A stretch of DNA of 9,366 nt. Origin: Lachnospiraceae bacterium. GTDB taxonomy: Bacteria > Bacillota > Clostridia > Lachnospirales > Lachnospiraceae. Location: contig JAJQID010000065.1 in NCBI GenBank assembly GCA_021199405.1, forward strand, positions 1 through 9,366, read 5' to 3'. Made by a program: the position numbers and the translations under genes. Below are positions 6,941 to 9,366 of this stretch, piece by piece. Every line of letters begins with the position of its first letter. The stretch's first letter is position 1. The notes under the pieces were generated by a model. That model was not told where the DNA came from, ran no database searches, and saw only the letters and a program-made list of their open reading frames with translations.

Positions 6941-7558
6941 TTACTCTCTCAGGTTCCCCTTCCGGATATGCTCCTTCAGAATCTGATCTGTCACCTCGTA
7001 CAGCTTCTCGGATCCCTGCTTCGTCTTCCCCTGGCGTTCATACACCTGAGCCGCAGTCACCTGATGCTCTCTCCAGTCCTTTCCGCCGTTGCTGTTATTT
7101 AAAAGCAGGGGCTGTAAATTATCCATGGCATGGGCGAATTTTGCCTCCGGAGTCTCCGTTTCCTCAAACTCATCAAACAGAGCCGTCAGCTCTGCCTTCT
7201 GATCCCCGGGAAGGATAGAATAAAGCTTCTCCTTCGCGGCATCCTCTCTGGCCTTCTGTGTTGCCAGCCCCTCCGCGTCATAGGCATAGGTATCCCCGGC
7301 CTCAATCTCCACGATATCATGAATCAGGCACATCAGCATGACCTTCGCGATATCTATTTTCTCGTTGGAATATTCCCGCAGCAGATAAGCCATAATCGCC
7401 ATATGCCAGGCATGCTCGGCGTCGTTTTCCCGCCGGCCGTGGCCGGACAGATGAGTCTGGCGAAAAATATTTTTTTCCTGATCAATTTCCAGAATAAAAT
7501 CCAGCTGTTTTCTTAATCTTTCGTCCATACCGCAAGCCTTTCCCGTTTCATCCCTCAT
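6941..7558 (-). CDS. HD-domain phosphohydrolase, YfbR-like
   Basis: A 205-residue HD superfamily protein (COG1896, HD_3 type; E. coli YfbR is a 5'-deoxynucleotidase). Seen metal ligands: H49 in ENDAEHAWH, H80-D81 in LIHDIVEIEAGD, and D146 in FAHAMDNLQP, with the upstream basic pair GRREN typical of the family. It likely hydrolyses a nucleotide monophosphate or similar phosphoester in the cytoplasm, but the substrate is not readable. ATG 7558 overlaps the upstream gene's stop as ATGA, which favours translational coupling. An alternative ATG at 7528 (MDERLRKQLDF) matches where many homologues begin and has a purine-rich GGAAAGG upstream; I cannot decide between them. The palindrome TTCTCCGGAGAA directly follows the stop but has no T-run. 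Confidence 0.85.
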   Translation of the reverse strand: MRDETGKACGMDERLRKQLDFILEIDQEKNIFRQTHLSGHGRRENDAEHAWHMAIMAYLLREYSNEKIDIAKVMLMCLIHDIVEIEAGDTYAYDAEGLATQKAREDAAKEKLYSILPGDQKAELTALFDEFEETETPEAKFAHAMDNLQPLLLNNSNGGKDWREHQVTAAQVYERQGKTKQGSEKLYEVTDQILKEHIRKGNLRE

Positions 7559-7872
7559 CCAGTGCAGCAGCTCTCGTACAGTGCTCTGTTCTCAGGAGTA
7601 TACCCTACCGCAAGCTCCGGTTTCGCCTCCTGAAGCCTTGAGAGCAGCTCCTTCGCCTCCTCCATATTCTCGAACGGAAACATTTCCTTTTTCCCATCCT
7701 TCAGTACCACTATGACGCGGTTTATTTCCGAGGAATAAGAACCGCAGCAAAGGCGGGATTCCACCGCCCGCTTCTGAAGATAAGCCCACCGCAGGTCCTG
7801 AAGCGGAATTTCACAGGACTTCAGCATTTTGCGGTACAGAAGCTTTTCCTCTGTTACTTTTACGTTTGCCAT
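7555..7872 (-). CDS. Small conserved-looking protein of unknown function
   Basis: I do not recognise a family. The 105-residue product is soluble-looking, with no signal peptide or membrane segment: a charged N-terminal helix (MANVKVTEEKLLYRKMLKSC), a Cys pair at 42-43, a likely beta strand INRVIVVLKDG (50-60) followed by an amphipathic helix MEEAKELLSRLQEA (70-83), and a second Cys pair near the C-terminus (102-103). ATG 7872 is chosen because AAGGAG lies seven bases upstream and the predicted promoter start is near 7900; the longer open frame to 7992 would begin upstream of the promoter. Its stop overlaps the HD gene start by ATGA, so the two are probably co-translated and may act together. 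It is divergent from the thioesterase gene. Confidence 0.7.
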   Translation of the reverse strand: MANVKVTEEKLLYRKMLKSCEIPLQDLRWAYLQKRAVESRLCCGSYSSEINRVIVVLKDGKKEMFPFENMEEAKELLSRLQEAKPELAVGYTPENRALYESCCTG

Positions 7873-7906
7873 GACCAGACTCCTTCCATGCCTCTTTTCT
7901 TTCATT

Positions 7907-7935
7907 ATGATACAGGACTTCCAACCCAAATTCAA
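7907..7935 (-). promoter_or_regulatory. Predicted sigma-A promoter for unknown-HD gene pair
   Basis: On the minus strand TTGAAT (7935-7930) is 17 bases from TATCAT (7912-7907). Predicted start is near 7900, leaving about 28 bases to the ATG at 7872. The -35 box is the left arm end of the palindrome shared with the divergent promoter. Confidence 0.65.
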
Positions 7936-7960
7936 GATGAAATGATCTTGAAATTTCATC
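7931..7960. promoter_or_regulatory. Interlocked inverted repeats over divergent -35 boxes
   Basis: TTCAAGAT (7931-7938) and ATCTTGAA (7945-7952) are a perfect 8-base inverted repeat around six bases. A second perfect repeat, GATGAAAT (7936-7943) with ATTTCATC (7953-7960), overlaps it. The outer TTGAA ends are the -35 boxes of the two divergent promoters, so some symmetry is expected, but the arms extend beyond them. A protein bound here would cover both promoters. No regulator gene is adjacent. Confidence 0.55.
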
Positions 7961-7976
7961 GGATATTCTATATATT
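7948..7976 (+). promoter_or_regulatory. Predicted sigma-A promoter for thioesterase gene
   Basis: TTGAAA (7948-7953) is 17 bases from TATATT (7971-7976). Predicted start is near 7983, leaving a leader of about 47 bases before ATG 8030, which has GGGAGG at good spacing. Confidence 0.7.
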
Positions 7977-8029
7977 GATGATGTCGGGGCAAAAGAATTT
8001 AATCCAAATATCATCAGGGAGGAAAAGAC

Positions 8030-8440
8030 ATGACCCCTTACACACACAAGGTTCAATATTACGAAACCGATAAAATGGGCATCACCCACCACTCCAACTA
8101 CATCCGCTTCTGCGAGGAGGCCAGGATTAATTTCATGGAACAGCTGGGCTACGGCTATGACAAAATGGAGGCTGAGGGCGTCGGCTCCCCGGTTGTGTCC
8201 GTCAAATGCGATTACAAAAAGAGCACCAGCTTTCCGGATGTCATCGAAATTTCCGTACAGGTTCTCGATCTGACATCTGTCAAGCTGACGCTCGGGTATA
8301 CTATGACTGTTGAAGGAAAAACTGTCTGCACCGCGGAAAGCTCTCACTGTTTTCTGGACAGCGGCACGGGCCGGATCCTCCGAATTGACCAAAAGCTGCC
8401 GGAATTTTTCGCGCGGCTTCAGGCTCTCCTGCCCGCTTAA
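8030..8440 (+). CDS. Acyl-CoA thioesterase, YbgC/FadM-type hotdog fold
   Basis: A 136-residue single hotdog-domain protein of the 4HBT family (COG0824), cytoplasmic, expected to hydrolyse acyl-CoA or acyl-carrier thioesters. Seen: the N-terminal family motif YYETDKMGITHHSNYIRFCEEAR (short form TDKMGITHHSNY), with the predicted catalytic Asp at D14 and the neighbouring H20-H21; SVKCDYKKSTSFPD (57-70) in the mid-domain strand; and the closing strand SSHCFLD. Length is normal for the family. ATG 8030 has GGGAGG seven bases upstream and a strong promoter about 50 bases upstream. It is the only plus-strand gene, divergent from the small unknown gene and convergent with the LytM-type gene, with only 13 bases between the two stop codons. 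Acyl chain specificity cannot be read from the sequence. Confidence 0.88.
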   Translation: MTPYTHKVQYYETDKMGITHHSNYIRFCEEARINFMEQLGYGYDKMEAEGVGSPVVSVKCDYKKSTSFPDVIEISVQVLDLTSVKLTLGYTMTVEGKTVCTAESSHCFLDSGTGRILRIDQKLPEFFARLQALLPA

Positions 8441-8466
8441 AAGGGACAGGGTTTTACTCCTGTCCC
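8439..8466 (-). terminator. Intrinsic terminator of the LytM-type gene
   Basis: GGGACAGG (8443-8450) and CCTGTCCC (8459-8466) form a perfect 8-pair stem with an 8-base loop. Read on the minus strand the stem is followed by TTTT (8442-8439). The LytM-type stop codon (8456-8454) is in the loop, and the T-run overlaps the last bases of the thioesterase gene. On the plus strand the same stem has no T-run, so it may only pause plus transcription. Confidence 0.65.
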
Positions 8467-9341
8467 AGATAGTCCATCGGATATACCGGTGTGCCGTCCT
8501 TCTCCATTGCAAAATACAGGTTTGACCCTTCCATCGAATAGTATTTCGTAGGCTCCGCCACATACCCCAGCAGATCGCCTGCCGCCACATAGGTATCCTC
8601 TTCCTTTATCATGGACAAATTATCAAGCTGCCCGTAGTAAGCGGTGAAGCCGCCCCCCAGATCCATCTCATAGGTCCAGCCGGTTTCCTCATCCCAGTAT
8701 CGGGAGATAACCTTACCAGCGGATACCGCAAACACCGGCGTTCCCACCTCGGCCGACAATACCATGGCCGGACTGTACTTGTACTGGTCAAGGGTCGTAA
8801 AATATACCGCCTTGTCCATGCTGTACGGAATCAGGATCTCATAATCCACCATGATGGGCCAGATCATACCATCGCCGGTAAAGGAATACATCATTTCCTC
8901 CACCGTCTCCGCCAGCATTTCCTCTGCCAGGACACCCTCCTCTAACAGCTCTCCTTCTGAAATGTCCTCCACGGTCAGCTCATCCGTTGTCTGAAGTGTG
9001 GACGAAATCTGCGTTGACCCGGATGCTTTGTTGCCGGAAGCAGAAGATGACGCTGTACTGCCGGTTCGCCCCGGATTCTCCACCGTTGAGGATTCCACAT
9101 CCTCCACCTCCTGTGCATTCTCCGTCTCCTCCTCCGCAACCGGGAAGGAGTCCTCCGTGAGATTTTCCTCAATTCCGGTCATGTCCTGTAAAATCAGATC
9201 CTGGGACTGCGCTGTGTTGCTGACATAAAGGCCCGCAATGGTGAGTGCCGCCAGCACAAGCACCGTAGAGCCTATGATAATCGCTTTCTCCCTTCTCTTG
9301 CTGACAAACTGGTCGGCCATCTTTGTATTTTTGCTTTCCAT
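8454..9341 (-). CDS. Membrane-anchored degenerate M23/LytM protein, SpoIIQ-like
   Basis: A 295-residue protein with a short basic cytoplasmic N-terminus (KRREK), one membrane helix (about 19-40), a long acidic and Ser/Thr-rich extracellular linker (about 45-155), and a LytM/M23 domain (about 158-292; WPIMVDYEILIPYS, GTPVFAVSAGKV, YYGQLDNL, YVAAGDLLGYVA, SNLYFAMEKDG). This architecture matches SpoIIQ, the forespore protein that pairs with SpoIIIAH across the engulfment septum. The zinc-binding HxxxD motif is replaced (S190 and V194 at the expected places) and the HxH motif reads NLY (274-276), so peptidase activity is unlikely; a binding or scaffold role is inferred. ATG 9341 has AGGAGGG six bases upstream. 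The promoter lies outside the window. A non-sporulation pseudo-LytM protein is the alternative. Confidence 0.75.
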   Translation of the reverse strand: MESKNTKMADQFVSKRREKAIIIGSTVLVLAALTIAGLYVSNTAQSQDLILQDMTGIEENLTEDSFPVAEEETENAQEVEDVESSTVENPGRTGSTASSSASGNKASGSTQISSTLQTTDELTVEDISEGELLEEGVLAEEMLAETVEEMMYSFTGDGMIWPIMVDYEILIPYSMDKAVYFTTLDQYKYSPAMVLSAEVGTPVFAVSAGKVISRYWDEETGWTYEMDLGGGFTAYYGQLDNLSMIKEEDTYVAAGDLLGYVAEPTKYYSMEGSNLYFAMEKDGTPVYPMDYLGQE

Positions 9342-9366
9342 AACTATCCCTCCTGTATCGTATATG

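Noticed and set aside
7873..7992. Extended start of the small unknown gene at 7992
   Set aside because: The extra 40 residues would be encoded upstream of the predicted transcription start at about 7900 and have no ribosome binding site, while ATG 7872 has AAGGAG.

Overview
The window looks like chromosomal DNA of a spore-forming gut-type Clostridia, most likely a Lachnospiraceae relative. The reasons are moderately high GC with strong GGAGG-type ribosome binding sites, sigma-A promoters of the TTGNNN-17-TATNNT type, a SpoIIQ-like degenerate LytM membrane protein, and a set of families common in that group (AEC transporter, CmpB-type membrane protein, ferredoxin-less DUF362 protein). No phage, plasmid, IS, CRISPR, rRNA or tRNA gene was seen. 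The genus is an inference.

Layout, right to left because nearly all genes are on the minus strand. 9341-8454: membrane-anchored degenerate M23/LytM protein, with a terminator hairpin that contains its own stop codon. 8030-8440: the only plus-strand gene, a YbgC/FadM-type hotdog thioesterase, convergent with the LytM gene. 7872-7555 and 7558-6941: a small unknown protein overlapping an HD-domain phosphohydrolase by ATGA. This pair is divergent from the thioesterase, and the two promoters sit back to back with -35 boxes inside one palindrome. 6823-5960 and 5919-4528: a DUF362 protein and a two-domain CmpB-type membrane protein, probably continuing the same transcript. 4412-3501: an AEC family transporter with its own clear promoter. 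3500-3035: a 466-base gene-free stretch holding a dense cluster of nested hairpins (about 3265-3491), then the promoter and an operator-like repeat for the sugar genes. 3034-1625: a rhamnulokinase-like FGGY kinase. 1624-1413: a spacer with a 76-nt long-stem hairpin. 1412-1: an AraA-fold (L-arabinose/L-fucose isomerase family) ketol-isomerase, cut by the window edge about 20-30 residues short of its end.

How genes work together: the isomerase and kinase make the first two steps of an L-sugar pathway (aldose to ketose to ketose 1-phosphate). The substrate (rhamnose, fucose, arabinose or a related sugar) cannot be fixed here, because the kinase resembles rhamnulokinase while the isomerase has the arabinose-isomerase fold rather than RhaA. 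The other genes are housekeeping or accessory and show no single shared pathway.

The least explained items are the nested-hairpin element at 3265-3491, the 76-nt hairpin between kinase and isomerase, and the interlocked palindromes between the divergent promoters at 7931-7960. None amounts to a demonstrated new system.
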